64,000 bases of DNA from Streptococcus suis (GCF_024509555.1 NZ_JAMWEL010000005.1:1-64000), one strand, 5' to 3'; shown: positions 19,887-30,800, numbered from the stretch's first letter. Made by a program: numbers and translations. The notes: generated by a model not told the origin, from the letters alone.

Positions 19887-20476
19887 TTGCAGCAGATTTG
19901 ACATTTGACCGTCAGGCTCTTTTGGAAAAAATCCGTGCAGCCATGAAGCCAGCGCGCTTTCAACATGTCTTGGGTGTGGAAGAGGTGGCGCTTGCCTTGG
20001 CAGACCAATATGGCTGTGATCCGAAAAAAGCCAGTCTGGCAGCACTCTTGCATGATTATGCCAAGGAAGTGGAAGACCAAGTCTTTCTGGACTTGATTGC
20101 CAAGTATGATTTGGATAGAGACCTGCTCAACTGGGATAATAACATCTGGCATGGTGTAGTTGGCGCCTATAAGATCGCAGAAGATTTTGGCTTGAAAGAT
20201 GAGGAGATTTTCCAAGCCATTCAACGACACACCGTTGGTGCTGGGCAGATGACCTTGCTGGACAAAGTACTCTATGTGGCGGACTACATCGAACCCAATC
20301 GGGATTTTCCTGGGGTGGACGAGGCGCGTCGTATCGCAAAAGAGTCCTTGGACAAGGCGGTAGCTTATGAAACTGCCCAGACCATTTCCTACTTGGCCAA
20401 GAAGGGGGTTCCCATTTATCCACAAACTTTGGAAACTTATAATGGACATGTCACATATTTGAAGGAGCAAGAATGA
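19883..20476 (+). CDS. yqeK: HD-domain hydrolase YqeK (Ap4A hydrolase, symmetrical type)
   Basis: A 197-aa HD phosphohydrolase. H...HD...D metal ligands are visible in [19 protein letters not shown] and the later D of [10 protein letters not shown]. YqeK proteins of Firmicutes split diadenosine tetraphosphate into two ADP. Overlaps of 4 nt on both sides show tight coupling with nadD and the acetyltransferase. Confidence 0.92.
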   Translation: MIAADLTFDRQALLEKIRAAMKPARFQHVLGVEEVALALADQYGCDPKKASLAALLHDYAKEVEDQVFLDLIAKYDLDRDLLNWDNNIWHGVVGAYKIAEDFGLKDEEIFQAIQRHTVGAGQMTLLDKVLYVADYIEPNRDFPGVDEARRIAKESLDKAVAYETAQTISYLAKKGVPIYPQTLETYNGHVTYLKEQE

Positions 20477-20928
20477 TTGTATTAAAACCTGTGGATGAAA
20501 GTTCCTATCAAGCCGTCTTGGACTTGACAGTAGCCGAGGCAGATAAGGGCTTCGTGGCTCCCAACGTGCGTTCCTTGGCAGATGCCTGGCTATACAGAAT
20601 GAATGGTGATGTCTTTCCCTATGCCATCTGGGCAGATGAGCAGGTTGTTGGCTTTGCCTTGATTGATATTGATGAGGACATCCAGCAGTATATGCTCTGG
20701 CGGTTTATGATTGGTCAAGAATTTCAGGGGAAAGGCTATGGTCAGGCAGCTTTGGAAGCTGTTATTCAACTGGCTCAGAAGCACCCTGTCTGCAATCATT
20801 TGATTGTCTCCTATGTCAAGGGCAACCAAAAGATGGCAAGACTCTTGGAGAAAAATGGTTTTGTCTTAGATCTTGAAGAAGAAAGGGAATTGGTGTTCCG
20901 TTTGGAAACGCCTGGTGTTAAGCTATGA
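20473..20928 (+). CDS. GNAT family acetyltransferase
   Basis: A 151-aa N-acetyltransferase. Motif A for acetyl-CoA is [17 protein letters not shown] and motif B is [13 protein letters not shown]. Acceptor unknown. It overlaps both neighbours by 4 nt (ATGA), so it belongs to the yqe operon. Confidence 0.87.
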   Translation: MIVLKPVDESSYQAVLDLTVAEADKGFVAPNVRSLADAWLYRMNGDVFPYAIWADEQVVGFALIDIDEDIQQYMLWRFMIGQEFQGKGYGQAALEAVIQLAQKHPVCNHLIVSYVKGNQKMARLLEKNGFVLDLEEERELVFRLETPGVKL

Positions 20929-21434
20929 AATCTGCATTGTTAGTCATTGACATTCAAAACCTTCTAGTGGAGGAAAAACCTTATGCCATTGAAGAGCGAT
21001 TAGCCCTCTGGCAAGATAGCATCACAAAAGCTCGTCAAGCGGGTATAGAGATTATCTATGTCCGTCAAAATGACGAGGAATTTGCCACAGGCAGTCATGG
21101 TTGGGGCGTCCATCCAGCAGTAGCTCCTTTGGTTGGCGAGAAGATTGTTGACAAGAGGTACAGTTCTGCCTTCAAGGATACGAACTTGCAAGCCTATCTT
21201 GATGAGCAAGGGATTGAGCGATTGATTGTCATGGGCATGTCAACTAATTTCTGTATTGATACAACTATCAAGGTGGCCTTTGAATTGGGCTACACCGTGG
21301 CGGTCATCAAAGATGGAACTACTACTCCCTATACAGCAGATCTTCCAGCAAAGGAACTGATTGGTCAATATGAAACTATCTGGTCATGGAGTTTTGCCCA
21401 GGTGGATAAATTAGAAAATATAATTAGAGGATAA
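20925..21434 (+). CDS. Cysteine hydrolase, isochorismatase family
   Basis: A 169-aa isochorismatase-like hydrolase with the Asp-Lys-Cys triad: Asp in [10 protein letters not shown], Lys in [10 protein letters not shown] and Cys in [11 protein letters not shown]. Nicotinamidase is one family activity and nadD is close by, but the zinc ligands of nicotinamidase are not obvious, so substrate stays open. rsfS follows after 1 nt. Confidence 0.85.
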   Translation: MKSALLVIDIQNLLVEEKPYAIEERLALWQDSITKARQAGIEIIYVRQNDEEFATGSHGWGVHPAVAPLVGEKIVDKRYSSAFKDTNLQAYLDEQGIERLIVMGMSTNFCIDTTIKVAFELGYTVAVIKDGTTTPYTADLPAKELIGQYETIWSWSFAQVDKLENIIRG

Positions 21435-21435
21435 G

Positions 21436-21795
21436 ATGAAAGAACTAGATTTAGTAAAAGTTGTGGTTCAGGCTGCTGATGACAAGCGAGCTGAGGACCT
21501 TGTTGTAATTGATGTTCAAGGCGTGACCAGCCTGACAGACTACTTTGTGATTGCCAGCTCCATGAACAGTCGCCAGTTGGAGGCTATTGCGGAAAACATC
21601 CGTGAAAAGGTAGCGGAAGTTGGAATCAAGGGTAGCCGTGTAGAAGGTGATAGTAACGGTGGCTGGGTTCTTTTGGACCTTGGAGGCGTTGTCGTTCATA
21701 TCTTCTCAGAAGAAATGCGTGACCTCTACAACCTTGAAAAATTATGGCATGAAGGCAGCTTCTTGGAAGTCGCAGACTTTTTAGAAGAGGAATAG
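21436..21795 (+). CDS. rsfS: Ribosomal silencing factor RsfS
   Basis: A 119-aa RsfS/Iojap protein that binds uL14 on the 50S subunit and blocks subunit joining in starvation. The [20 protein letters not shown] core and [20 protein letters not shown] strand are diagnostic. It follows the yqe operon directly and is ended by a hairpin at 21881. Confidence 0.95.
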   Translation: MKELDLVKVVVQAADDKRAEDLVVIDVQGVTSLTDYFVIASSMNSRQLEAIAENIREKVAEVGIKGSRVEGDSNGGWVLLDLGGVVVHIFSEEMRDLYNLEKLWHEGSFLEVADFLEEE

Positions 21796-21880
21796 TGAGA
21801 GTGGACGAGAACTTGACTGGTCAAAAAGGGTTCGTCAACAACTCAAAACTATGACTTCTTGAACACAGCATGAGTTAATG

Positions 21881-21905
21881 AAGCAGTCGATTGGCTGCTT
21901 TTTAT
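21881..21905 (+). terminator. Terminator between rsfS and the methyltransferase gene
   Basis: Arms aagcag and ctgctt with an 8-nt loop, then five Ts. Stem is short, so read-through into the next gene is likely. Confidence 0.6.
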
Positions 21906-21925
21906 GAAAGGAAAAATGGGAAACT

Positions 21926-22672
21926 ATGGCAACTTATGAAACCTTTGCGGCGGTTTATGATGAAATCATGGATGACAGCTTGTATGATAAATGGACAGAT
22001 TTTAGCTTGCGGCACCTGCCACAAGATACCAAGACAATTTTAGAATTGGCCTGTGGGACAGGGATTCAGGCTGTACGCTTTGCTCAAAAGGGGTATGAAG
22101 TGACAGGCTTGGACTTGTCCTATGAAATGTTGGAATTGGCCCAGAAAAAAGCAGAAGCTGCTGGTGTCATGATGGAACTGGCCCAAGCAGATATGATGGC
22201 TCTGGAAGGTGTGGGAGATTTCGATGCGGTGACCTGTTACTCGGACAGCCTTTGCTATATGGCAGACCGAGAAGCCGTTTTGCGGGTCTTTGAAGGGGTT
22301 CACTCTGTTCTCAATCAAGGTGGTACCTTCCTCTTTGATGTTCACTCTATTTATCAAATGGAGGAGGTTTTTGCAGGTTACAGCTATCATGAAAACTATG
22401 AGGACTTTGCTTTTGTATGGGATACCTATGAGGGTGAGCATGTGCATTCTATCGTTCATGAATTGACCTTTTTTGTCAAAGATGAGGAAGGTGACGAGGA
22501 ACGGTTCATCCGTCGAGATGAAGTGCATGAAGAGCGGACTTATCCGATTGAAACCTATGTGGAATTATTGAAACAAGCTGGTTTCAAGTCTGTGGAAGTT
22601 TTTGCGGATTTTGAAGATGAGGCTCCTACGGAAACAAGCCAGCGGTGGTTTTTCAAGGCGGTCAAGGCATGA
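21926..22672 (+). CDS. Class I SAM-dependent methyltransferase (YqeM-like)
   Basis: A 248-aa methyltransferase with motif [17 protein letters not shown] and acidic motif II VTGLDLS; motif [12 protein letters not shown] follows. Substrate is unknown. The same gene follows rsfS in many Firmicutes. Its stop overlaps the tmcAL start (ATGA). Confidence 0.86.
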   Translation: MATYETFAAVYDEIMDDSLYDKWTDFSLRHLPQDTKTILELACGTGIQAVRFAQKGYEVTGLDLSYEMLELAQKKAEAAGVMMELAQADMMALEGVGDFDAVTCYSDSLCYMADREAVLRVFEGVHSVLNQGGTFLFDVHSIYQMEEVFAGYSYHENYEDFAFVWDTYEGEHVHSIVHELTFFVKDEEGDEERFIRRDEVHEERTYPIETYVELLKQAGFKSVEVFADFEDEAPTETSQRWFFKAVKA

Positions 22673-23757
22673 TTTCAGGGATAATAGCAGAATACAATCC
22701 CTTTCACACGGGGCATAAGTACCTGCTGGAACAGGCGGAAGGCTTGAAAATTGTGGTTATGTCTGGCAATTTTATGCAACGGGGTGAGCCAGCCATTGTG
22801 GATAAGTGGACACGGGCTCAGATGGCTTTGGAACACGGGGCAGATCTTGTTGTCGAGATGCCCTTTTTGGTATCTGTCCAGTCGGCTGACCATTTTGCCA
22901 AGGGAGCAATCAATATTTTACACAAGATGGGTGTGGAAAAGTTGGTTTTCGGTACGGAAGAAATGCTGGATTACCAGAAAATTGCGGATATCTATGTGGA
23001 TAAGTCTGAGGAAATGGAAAATTTTGTGAAAAACTTGCCAGACAATCTCTCTTATCCACAGAAGACCCAGGCCATGTGGCAGGAATTTGTAGGTTTGACC
23101 TTCACAGGTGATACGCCCAACCATATTCTGGCTCTGGCTTATGCTAAGTCGGTGGCTGGAACAGGCATTCAGCTCAGCCCGGTTCAACGGCAGGGGGCTG
23201 GTTTTCATTCGGAAGAGGTGGAAACGTCCTACGCCTCGGCGACGGCTATCAGAAAGGGTGCTGACCAGCTGGACTTGGTTCGCGGCTTTTTACCGTCTGC
23301 CAGTCTCTTTGAAGAGGCGACCAAGGTAAGCTGGAGAAATTATTTTCCGCTGCTCCGCTACCAGATTGCGACCCACCGAGATCTCAGTCAGGTCTTTCAG
23401 GTCAACGAAGAACTAGCCAGTCGTATCCGCTCTGCTATTGGGAGCGCAACGACCGTGGAGGAATTAGTGGATACAGTTGCGACCAAGCGCTACACCAAGG
23501 CGAGAGTGCGGCGGGTGCTGACCTACATCCTGGTCAATGCGGTGGAAACTCCCTTGCCAGATGCGGTCCATGTCCTAGGCTTCTCGGCTCTAGGTCAGGC
23601 TTATCTCAAGACCGTCAAGGAGCGGGTGGACCTGGTGACGCGGATCGGCAAAGAGCCCTGGGACAGCTTGACCCAGCAGGCGGATGCGGTCTATCAACTG
23701 GGAGCTGACGCAATGGCTGAGCAGACCTACGGGCGCGTGCCGGTGAGGGTGGAGTGA
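22669..23757 (+). CDS. tmcAL: tRNA(Met) cytidine acetate ligase
   Basis: Makes N4-acetylcytidine at the wobble position of elongator tRNA-Met from acetate and ATP (the YlbM/TmcAL family). It is 363 aa with a nucleotidyltransferase HxGH motif in [19 protein letters not shown]. The ATG at 22669 forms a 4-nt overlap with the methyltransferase stop and gives the conserved opening; the ATG at 22645 lies inside that gene. The 3' third is clearly GC-richer than the next gene. Confidence 0.9.
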   Translation: MISGIIAEYNPFHTGHKYLLEQAEGLKIVVMSGNFMQRGEPAIVDKWTRAQMALEHGADLVVEMPFLVSVQSADHFAKGAINILHKMGVEKLVFGTEEMLDYQKIADIYVDKSEEMENFVKNLPDNLSYPQKTQAMWQEFVGLTFTGDTPNHILALAYAKSVAGTGIQLSPVQRQGAGFHSEEVETSYASATAIRKGADQLDLVRGFLPSASLFEEATKVSWRNYFPLLRYQIATHRDLSQVFQVNEELASRIRSAIGSATTVEELVDTVATKRYTKARVRRVLTYILVNAVETPLPDAVHVLGFSALGQAYLKTVKERVDLVTRIGKEPWDSLTQQADAVYQLGADAMAEQTYGRVPVRVE

Positions 23758-23758
23758 G

Positions 23759-24457
23759 ATGAGGGAAAAATTATTTTGTATTCTAGAAAATGATAACGAT
23801 AGTTTATTGTCACGTTGCTATAACTTAATAATGTTATTTGCAATAGTGGTTAGTTTGATTCCTTTGATGTCTAAGAATACAAATTCTTTTCATTTGTTAA
23901 TGGATTACATTTCGACTGCTATTTTTTGCTTGGATTATCTTTTTAGAATACTAACAGCTGATTTCAAATTGCAAAAAGGAAAACTATCATTTCTGTTCTA
24001 CCCATTTAGCCTATTAGCCATAGTGGACTTATTGTCCATTTTACCGACTTTTTTATACTTTAATAACAGTCTTCGATTATTGAAAATTGTACGGATGGGG
24101 CGAGTACTTCGAGTTTTCAAAGTTATCCGCTATTCAAAAAACATTCAGATTTTGACGAACGTTTTGCAAAATCAAAAAGAGTCATTATTGCTAGTAGCAA
24201 GCCTGGCTGTTGGTTATATTTTCTTTACTGCTTTATTGATTTTTTCGGTTGAGCCTGATACTTTTGAAACATTTTTTGATGCGATTTATTGGGCGACCAT
24301 ATCATTAACTACTGTTGGTTATGGTGATATATTTGCAACAACAATACTAGGAAAAATCATTACAATGTTTTCTTCGATAATTGGAATTGCGATTGTTGCT
24401 CTACCTGCGGGGATTATTACGGCTGGCTATATGAATGAAATTACAAAGAAGGGATAA
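23759..24457 (+). CDS. Voltage-gated-type potassium channel
   Basis: A 232-aa six-segment channel subunit. S1-S3 are hydrophobic, S4 carries seven basic residues at every third position (R106, K109, R112, R115, R118, K121, R124), and the pore loop holds the selectivity filter TTVGYGD (184-190). There is no cytoplasmic RCK domain. It starts 1 nt after the tmcAL stop with ggtggag as its site, but its base composition is much more AT-rich than tmcAL. Confidence 0.88.
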   Translation: MREKLFCILENDNDSLLSRCYNLIMLFAIVVSLIPLMSKNTNSFHLLMDYISTAIFCLDYLFRILTADFKLQKGKLSFLFYPFSLLAIVDLLSILPTFLYFNNSLRLLKIVRMGRVLRVFKVIRYSKNIQILTNVLQNQKESLLLVASLAVGYIFFTALLIFSVEPDTFETFFDAIYWATISLTTVGYGDIFATTILGKIITMFSSIIGIAIVALPAGIITAGYMNEITKKG

Positions 24458-24473
24458 AAAATTCATTTTTCCC

Positions 24474-24504
24474 TTGACCCTAACCTTACGTTATCCTTTA
24501 TACT
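24474..24504 (+). promoter_or_regulatory. MerR-type promoter with 19-bp spacer
   Basis: TTGACC (24474-24479) and TATACT (24499-24504) are 19 bp apart, the stretched spacing typical of promoters activated by MerR proteins. A dyad TAAC-n5-GTTA (24481-24493) lies between them. The MerR-family gene starts 22 nt downstream, so autoregulation is likely. Confidence 0.78.
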
Positions 24505-24525
24505 GGGCATAGAGAGGAGGCTTCC

Positions 24526-25254
24526 ATGTCAGAAAAATGGACGGTAAAGCAGGTCAGTCAGTTGACAGGATTGACGGTGAGGACCTTGCACCACTATGAC
24601 CAGATTGGTTTGCTCAAACCAGCATTTGTGGCTGAAAATGGTTATCGCTACTATAATCAAGAAAATTTGACTCGTCTGCAAGAAATTTTATTATTTCGTG
24701 AGTTGGACTTTCCTCTCAAAGATATTCAGCAGCTTCTGGATGTGACGGAGATCAATCGTCAGCAGGTCTTGCGGGACCATATTACCCTTTTAGAGCTCAA
24801 AAGGGAACGGCTGGACCGCATCATCAATCACGCCAGATTGCTCACAGAAAAAGGAGGAGAAGTCATGGACTTTCACGCGTTTGACAGCAGTCAACTAGAA
24901 GCCTACAAGGCGGAGGCCAAGGAGCGGTGGGGACAGACCGCGGCCTATGCTGAGTTTGAAGAAGGTTACGATGCCAGTAAGGATCAAGCGTTTGCCCAAG
25001 AGATGCAGGCTATTTTTGAAGCTTTTGGAAAAATGCAGAGCTTGGAAGCAGGTCATCCAGATGTACAGGATCAGGTAGCGAACTTGCAGGCCTATATCAC
25101 AGAGAACTTCTACACCTGTACCAAGGAAATCTTGCAGGGGCTAGGTCTTATGTACGTTGAAGATGAACGATTTTCAGCCAACATTGACCGAGCAGGTGGA
25201 CCAGGAACAGCAGCCTTTGTCAGTCAAGCCATTGCAGTCTATTGCAAAGAATAA
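24526..25254 (+). CDS. MerR family regulator, TipA-like
   Basis: A 242-aa activator. The N-terminal winged helix (TVKQVSQLTGLTVRTLHHYD) and dimer helix fill residues 1-105. The C-terminal domain (about 120-242) resembles TipAS, which traps thiopeptides and other bulky drugs; EEGYDASKDQAF and the GGPGTAAFVSQAIAVYC end fit. Its own promoter has the 19-bp spacer. No efflux gene is adjacent, so its targets lie elsewhere or it controls itself only. Confidence 0.87.
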   Translation: MSEKWTVKQVSQLTGLTVRTLHHYDQIGLLKPAFVAENGYRYYNQENLTRLQEILLFRELDFPLKDIQQLLDVTEINRQQVLRDHITLLELKRERLDRIINHARLLTEKGGEVMDFHAFDSSQLEAYKAEAKERWGQTAAYAEFEEGYDASKDQAFAQEMQAIFEAFGKMQSLEAGHPDVQDQVANLQAYITENFYTCTKEILQGLGLMYVEDERFSANIDRAGGPGTAAFVSQAIAVYCKE

Positions 25255-25260
25255 ATAAGG

Positions 25261-25287
25261 AAAGTCTAGTGAGAACTAGGCTTTTTT
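25261..25287 (+). terminator. Terminator after the TipA-like gene
   Basis: Arms aaagtctagt and actaggcttt (one wobble) with a 4-nt loop and T tail. It isolates the next operon. Confidence 0.8.
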
Positions 25288-25293
25288 GATGTT

Positions 25294-25320
25294 ATGAAAA
25301 CGTTTTATATATGGTATAAT
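25294..25320 (+). promoter_or_regulatory. Promoter of the GTPase-ATPase-toxin operon with cre-like site
   Basis: TGGTATAAT (extended -10, TATAAT at 25315-25320) stands 29 nt before the GTPase gene. The would-be -35 region is covered by ATGAAAACGTTTTAT (25294-25308), which matches the cre consensus with one mismatch and contains the LacI-type core AAACGTTT. Confidence 0.55.
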
Positions 25321-25349
25321 AAAACATAGAATAAAAATGGAGATTTAGT

Positions 25350-27884
25350 ATGACAAAGATAAAAATAATTAGTAATCCATTTCGTAAACGAATCATTTTT
25401 CAAAAACAACAACCGATTTCAGAGGTTTGGGAGGAGATTACTTTTGAAACGAATCCAAATAGTCGTCTAGTACGTGAAAACATCCAAAAAGGGGTGCTCT
25501 CTTTTCAGATTCAAGAAATTGTCGATATTCTTTTGGAAGAATACGATGACGGAACAGGGATTGACTTGTTATTTGAAGGAAATAGTGATGAATTTAAGGA
25601 GTTGATAGCTTTTGCTCAAACACGAAATGACTCATCAATCTCAGTGACAAAATCGCCATGTAACTTGTCTAATGCACGTGACATTCTCCCAGAAGTGTTG
25701 AGTATTTTTGATAAAACTCAGGTCATTCTTCCAAAAGAGTTGGAAAATGATCTAGCGATTCAAAAATTTCAAGATGCAACGAAACCTCAGATTCCATTGT
25801 TGGTTTTGGGAAATTATAGTGCAGGGAAGTCTACTTTTATCAATTCGTTGGTAGGATATGAGTTACTACCTGCCAGTGACCAACCTACAACAGCGAAAAT
25901 TATACAAATTGAGAAATTTGCTGAAAAATGGATTGAAATAGAAGCAACACTTCTAAGAAACAAGGTCTGTATCCGAATTGATGAGGACGGCTTTGAGGTT
26001 GAAGGTGATAGAATTGATGAGACAATTATCACGGATTTAGAATCCATTCGGCAGAGTTTGCCACAAATAACTCCGCAAATACTAGCACGGGCTGTGTTGG
26101 CTTATTTGAATGCTAGGGAAGATAGTGGTTTGAATATTATCACTGTGAAAACAGCGTTTACCGATAGTCCACTGTCAAAATCTTCCCATCGCTACGTCAT
26201 ATTTGATACTCCAGGTTCCAATTCTTCGACCAATTTGGACCATGTACATATTCTCCGTAAGGCTATGGAGGGAATGAGCAATGGTTTGCCTATTTTTATA
26301 TCGGAGTACACTAGCTTAGATACTGTAGACAATGATAAACTCTATCAGGAATTAGAACAAATAGACGGAATTGATTTACGGTATACAATACTAGTTGTTA
26401 ACAAAGCAGACACTGCGGCCTTATCAACTTTTCAAGATCATCAGGTATTAAATCAAGCTCTTCCAAGAAAATTATCAACAAAAAGAGTTTATTTCCTATC
26501 CTCTCTAATGGGCTTGGGGTCAAAAACCAGCGGTCTTTTCCAAGAGCCAGATTATGAGAGAGTTTATCAAAAAAGTTTGGCTGAGTTTACAGACGCTTCA
26601 AATCCTTATTATCAACAGTTGTATACTTATAACATTCTTCCAACTCAGCAGAAACTGGCTCAGGAATTGCAGTCTAAGGAGGAGAGTAATCTTCTCTATG
26701 CCAACAGTGGACTGTACAGTTTAGAGTCAGAAATTGAGGTTTTTTCAACCAAGTATGCGGCTTATAATAAATGTGTACAGGCGGACCAGTATTTGCAGCA
26801 TATTATTTCTCAAACGCAGTCAATCATTGAAGATTCCAAGAATACAATTGAGCAAGAAAAAGACCGTTTAGAGAAAAAGTTGGAGAAAGACAAGCAGGCA
26901 TTGGTGAATGATTTAAAACGCCAACAAGCTGATTTTTTCAATTCCTCATCAACTGTATACCAGCAAAACTTGAGTGAGAAAGTAAGGGATGAGAAAAATT
27001 ATGCTTCTTTACAACTATTCATAAAAGAGCGAGACTCTCTGTGGAATAGGGCAGTTGATGATTTCCAATTGAAATCCTATCAGAAAGAAATGGAAGAATC
27101 TCCTAAGAAAGCCCTAAACAATATCAAGAATAGTTTAGGAAAAGCCTGGGATAAGAAAAATATTGAAATACTAGGTTCAGCATTTGTAAATGGTTTTAAT
27201 GATACGGGGAAAGTATTTTCAAAGGTTGATGACTACAATAAAATGAAGACCAAGGCCAAAGGTCAAGTTCGGGATCAGTTAATTGCTTTTGCGAGGTTTG
27301 AATACATAAAACAAGTGGAAGAGGTTGGAAAAGACTTTACGACTCTGTCGATTCATTATTGGAAAGAGCAAACAGGACTGATTAAAGATAGGTTTTCTCA
27401 GCTCATTGGTGATGCGTCTGTATTGTCAGATCAAAAGCGGGCTGCTATTAAAGAAATAATTTTCCAATTCCAACAGCCAGTTTTGTACCATGATTCCAAG
27501 CAATTATTTGATCAAAAATCATTGTTAGAAGGATTCCGTTTGGGAGACATCCAGATATTTGGTGATGCTAACAAGATTGATTTACAAAAGTTAGAAAAAC
27601 GCTACAACAGTTTGTTAAAAACTGCTTACAAGCATAACAATGAGCAATTGATTAGTCACCATCAAGCGACTTTTTATAAGTGGGTTGAAGAACTCCTCAA
27701 ATTGGTGATGGAAAATATTGTAGAATTTAGCCCAGACCTTCAATCTACGAATTTGTTGATTCAGGATAATAAAGCCAAAATCGAAGAGTTGACAACTAAG
27801 TTACATAATTTACATGATTATTCTGAGGAATTACAAGAATTGATGGCATGGAAAGAAGATGAGGAAGTAACAAATGGTCATTAA
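25350..27884 (+). CDS. Dynamin-like large GTPase
   Basis: An 844-aa protein of the dynamin/YjdA class. G1 is GNYSAGKS (154-161), G2 a threonine in QPTTAKI, G3 DTPG (286-289) and G4 NKAD (351-354). About 150 residues precede the G domain. A long charged coiled coil follows (about 495-530, EQEKDRLEKKLEKDKQ), then a helical stalk and a last coiled coil. No clear transmembrane helix is seen. It heads a four-gene operon and overlaps the next gene by 11 nt. Membrane remodelling or clamp-like action is inferred from the fold only. Confidence 0.82.
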   Translation: MTKIKIISNPFRKRIIFQKQQPISEVWEEITFETNPNSRLVRENIQKGVLSFQIQEIVDILLEEYDDGTGIDLLFEGNSDEFKELIAFAQTRNDSSISVTKSPCNLSNARDILPEVLSIFDKTQVILPKELENDLAIQKFQDATKPQIPLLVLGNYSAGKSTFINSLVGYELLPASDQPTTAKIIQIEKFAEKWIEIEATLLRNKVCIRIDEDGFEVEGDRIDETIITDLESIRQSLPQITPQILARAVLAYLNAREDSGLNIITVKTAFTDSPLSKSSHRYVIFDTPGSNSSTNLDHVHILRKAMEGMSNGLPIFISEYTSLDTVDNDKLYQELEQIDGIDLRYTILVVNKADTAALSTFQDHQVLNQALPRKLSTKRVYFLSSLMGLGSKTSGLFQEPDYERVYQKSLAEFTDASNPYYQQLYTYNILPTQQKLAQELQSKEESNLLYANSGLYSLESEIEVFSTKYAAYNKCVQADQYLQHIISQTQSIIEDSKNTIEQEKDRLEKKLEKDKQALVNDLKRQQADFFNSSSTVYQQNLSEKVRDEKNYASLQLFIKERDSLWNRAVDDFQLKSYQKEMEESPKKALNNIKNSLGKAWDKKNIEILGSAFVNGFNDTGKVFSKVDDYNKMKTKAKGQVRDQLIAFARFEYIKQVEEVGKDFTTLSIHYWKEQTGLIKDRFSQLIGDASVLSDQKRAAIKEIIFQFQQPVLYHDSKQLFDQKSLLEGFRLGDIQIFGDANKIDLQKLEKRYNSLLKTAYKHNNEQLISHHQATFYKWVEELLKLVMENIVEFSPDLQSTNLLIQDNKAKIEELTTKLHNLHDYSEELQELMAWKEDEEVTNGH

Positions 27885-30800
27885 GAAGATGATAAAGAAA
27901 GTAGCTGCCAAGGCTGCTGACGGTGTTTCTAAATTATCAGAGTTGAGTCCCCAACAGCTAGAAAAAGTACAGGCTCAAATGGCAGCCTATCGAGAGCAAC
28001 TACCTGATTTGACAGGTGAGGCTGCGGAGGAATACTTTAGGAAACAGTTAGCAATTGCTGGCGTAGAAGTCTATAATGCCTATCTACCTCAGTTAAAAGA
28101 TCTTTATCTTCCGATTGACAATAAAACGGAATTTCGTTTAGAAGATGAGGGAGTTTTGATCGATGAAGGCGAATTTAAGAGTGGTTATAATATCCGCTAC
28201 ATCAACATTACCAAGTGGGTGACGGATAAGCAGGAAAATAGTTTGGAGAAACTGGTCAGTGTTTATGAGGTCTTGTCAACAACACCTTGTAATATTTCTC
28301 TTGTTTTCCACCGTAAACAGGAGGAAACTTCTGTATATTTAGCGATCACTAACACTGAAAATGCGGATAGTAATGCAGATGTTGAAAGTTACCGAAAGCG
28401 GTTAGTTTCAGCTATTAAAGGAAATTTTCCAGGCGCAGCTTGGAAAGAGGAGGTTGGAAGAGGGAGTCTGCCTTGTTTTGAGGACTATATTCCCTACTCA
28501 GTAGCAACAGCTTCCAATATTCCAACGGAGAAATCAGAGAAGTTCATCAGTCAGACAATCGAAAAATTATTGGATGGCATTGTTCCTGAAAACAAAGAAC
28601 AAGAATACATTCTTGTCCTCCTGGCAACGCCAGTTTTGGATGTTGCAGATAGAAAATTGCATCTTTCTCAGATTTATTCAAATCTATCTCCTTATGCTGC
28701 TTGGCAGACCCAGTTTCAATTGACAGAGTCTGATTCCAGAGGCTCTTCTGCAACTGTTGGGGTTAATATTGGTGCCAGTGTCGGAAGCCAGACAGGTCAC
28801 AATCTAACCCAAACCCATTCGCAAGGTCAAACTGAGTCAAGAGGAACCAGTGAGACAGAGACTAATACCAAAGGTGAAGGGCATAGTGTTGGAGGTTCAA
28901 TTGAGGGTTCGATTGGGTTCCCTATTAAGAACTTAGTAGGTAATGTAGGAGTCTCAATAAATGCTAATAAAAACTGGAACAAAAGCAAATCAATCGCCAA
29001 AGGTATCACCAATACAATAGGAAAAACAGCCTCGGTTGCCAATGCCGTTGGGAAAACAGTTTCTAGCAGTCTAGGTGCCAATTTTGGAGCTAATTTTGCT
29101 CGAACTTCCAGTGTGACTGCTACCATTGGGAAAAATGAAGGCATTAGTCAGTCCTTTGTCAACCACCATGTTCAGCATGCTCTAAAAAATTTAGATAAGC
29201 AGATGGAGCGTTTGGAATTGTCTACTGCCTTGGGACTCTGGGATTTTTCTGCCTATGTTCTGAGTGAAGATCCGACTATTGCCAATAATGCTGCCCATTC
29301 CTATTTGGCCTTGACTCAGGGAGAAGAATCGCATCTGTCGCAAACAGTTGTTAATCTCTGGCGTGGGGATGTTCAATCGGAACGTGATAAGGCTAAAGCT
29401 CTGACTGCTTATTTGAGAGATTTACGCCACCCTCTTTTTGGTTTCAACCCAGAAGTTCTAGAGATTGATGAAGACTTTGCAGTCTATCCAGAAATCGTCA
29501 CAGCAGCCACGCCACTGTCTGGAAAGGAATTAGCCTATGCTCTCAATTTCCCTCAGAAATCGATTGCCGGTCTTCCTGTTTTAGAGTGTGCTCAGTTTGG
29601 TCGTAATATCTCTACTTTTGAGGAGAAAGAAAATCAGGAGCAACTTCCTTTAGGAAATATTTTCCACATGAATCATGAGGAAAATACAGCAGTTCAGCTT
29701 TCCTTACCTTCCTTGGCCTCCCATACATTTATTACAGGTAGTACAGGTACAGGTAAGAGTAACACCGTCTATCAATTGCTCGCTCAGGCTAGGGAAAAAG
29801 GAATTAAATTTTTGGTTGTAGAGCCAGCTAAAGGAGAATACAAGCAGGTTTTTGGCTCAGATGAGGATGTGGCAGTTTTTGGAACCAATCCAACTATCAC
29901 TTCCTTATTAAAAATAAATCCATTCAGCTTCCCTGAAGGCATTCATATCCTAGAACATTTAGACCGTCTTGTAGAACTCTTCAATGTTTGTTGGCCAATG
30001 TATGCAGCTATGCCTGCTGTTTTGAAAAAAGCCATTGAACAAGCCTATCAAGATTGTGGCTGGGATTTGATTTCGTCAGTGAATACTTATTCAAAAACCA
30101 TTTTCCCAACGTTTGCAGATGTCTTACGGACAATCAGAGAAATTATCGACTCGAGCGAATACGATAATGATAATAAGGGAGCCTATAAAGGAGCTTTGCT
30201 GACACGCTTGGAGTCACTGACAACGGGGATTTACCAGTTGATGTTTACAGAAGATGAGATTTCATCCGAGAAGCTATTTGATGAAAATGTTATCGTGGAT
30301 TTAAGTCGTCTGGGTTCTAGTGAGACCAAATCGCTGGTAATGGGTCTCCTCATTTTAAAAATGCAAGAATACCGGATGGTTTCTAGTCAGGGTATGAATC
30401 AGCAGCTCCGCCATGTGACTGTTTTAGAAGAGGCTCACAATCTCTTGAAACGTACATCAACAGAACAGGCAACCGAGTCTAGTAATTTACTTGGAAAAAG
30501 TGTGGAGATGTTGACCAATGCCATTGCTGAGATGAGGACATATGGAGAGGGCTTTATTATCGCAGATCAGTCGCCAGGTCTCTTAGACTTAGCTGTTATT
30601 CGTAATACCAATACCAAGATTATTTTGCGCTTACCTGAATATTCCGATAGGGAGTTGGTTGGTAAGTCTGCTAATCTAAATGAAGAACAAATAAATGAAT
30701 TGGCTAAACTGCCGAAAGGTGTCGCAGCAGTCTATCAAAATGAATGGCTGGAACCAGTTTTATGTAAGGTAGCAAAGTACGACTCAACTGAAATGGTATT

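Noticed and set aside
19293..20470. Two long minus-strand open frames (250 and 197 codons) opposite nadD and yqeK
   Set aside because: They mirror codon bias of the real genes, lack plausible ribosome binding sites and encode no recognisable protein.
22040..22528. A 162-codon minus-strand frame in the methyltransferase gene
   Set aside because: Antisense shadow with no start signals.
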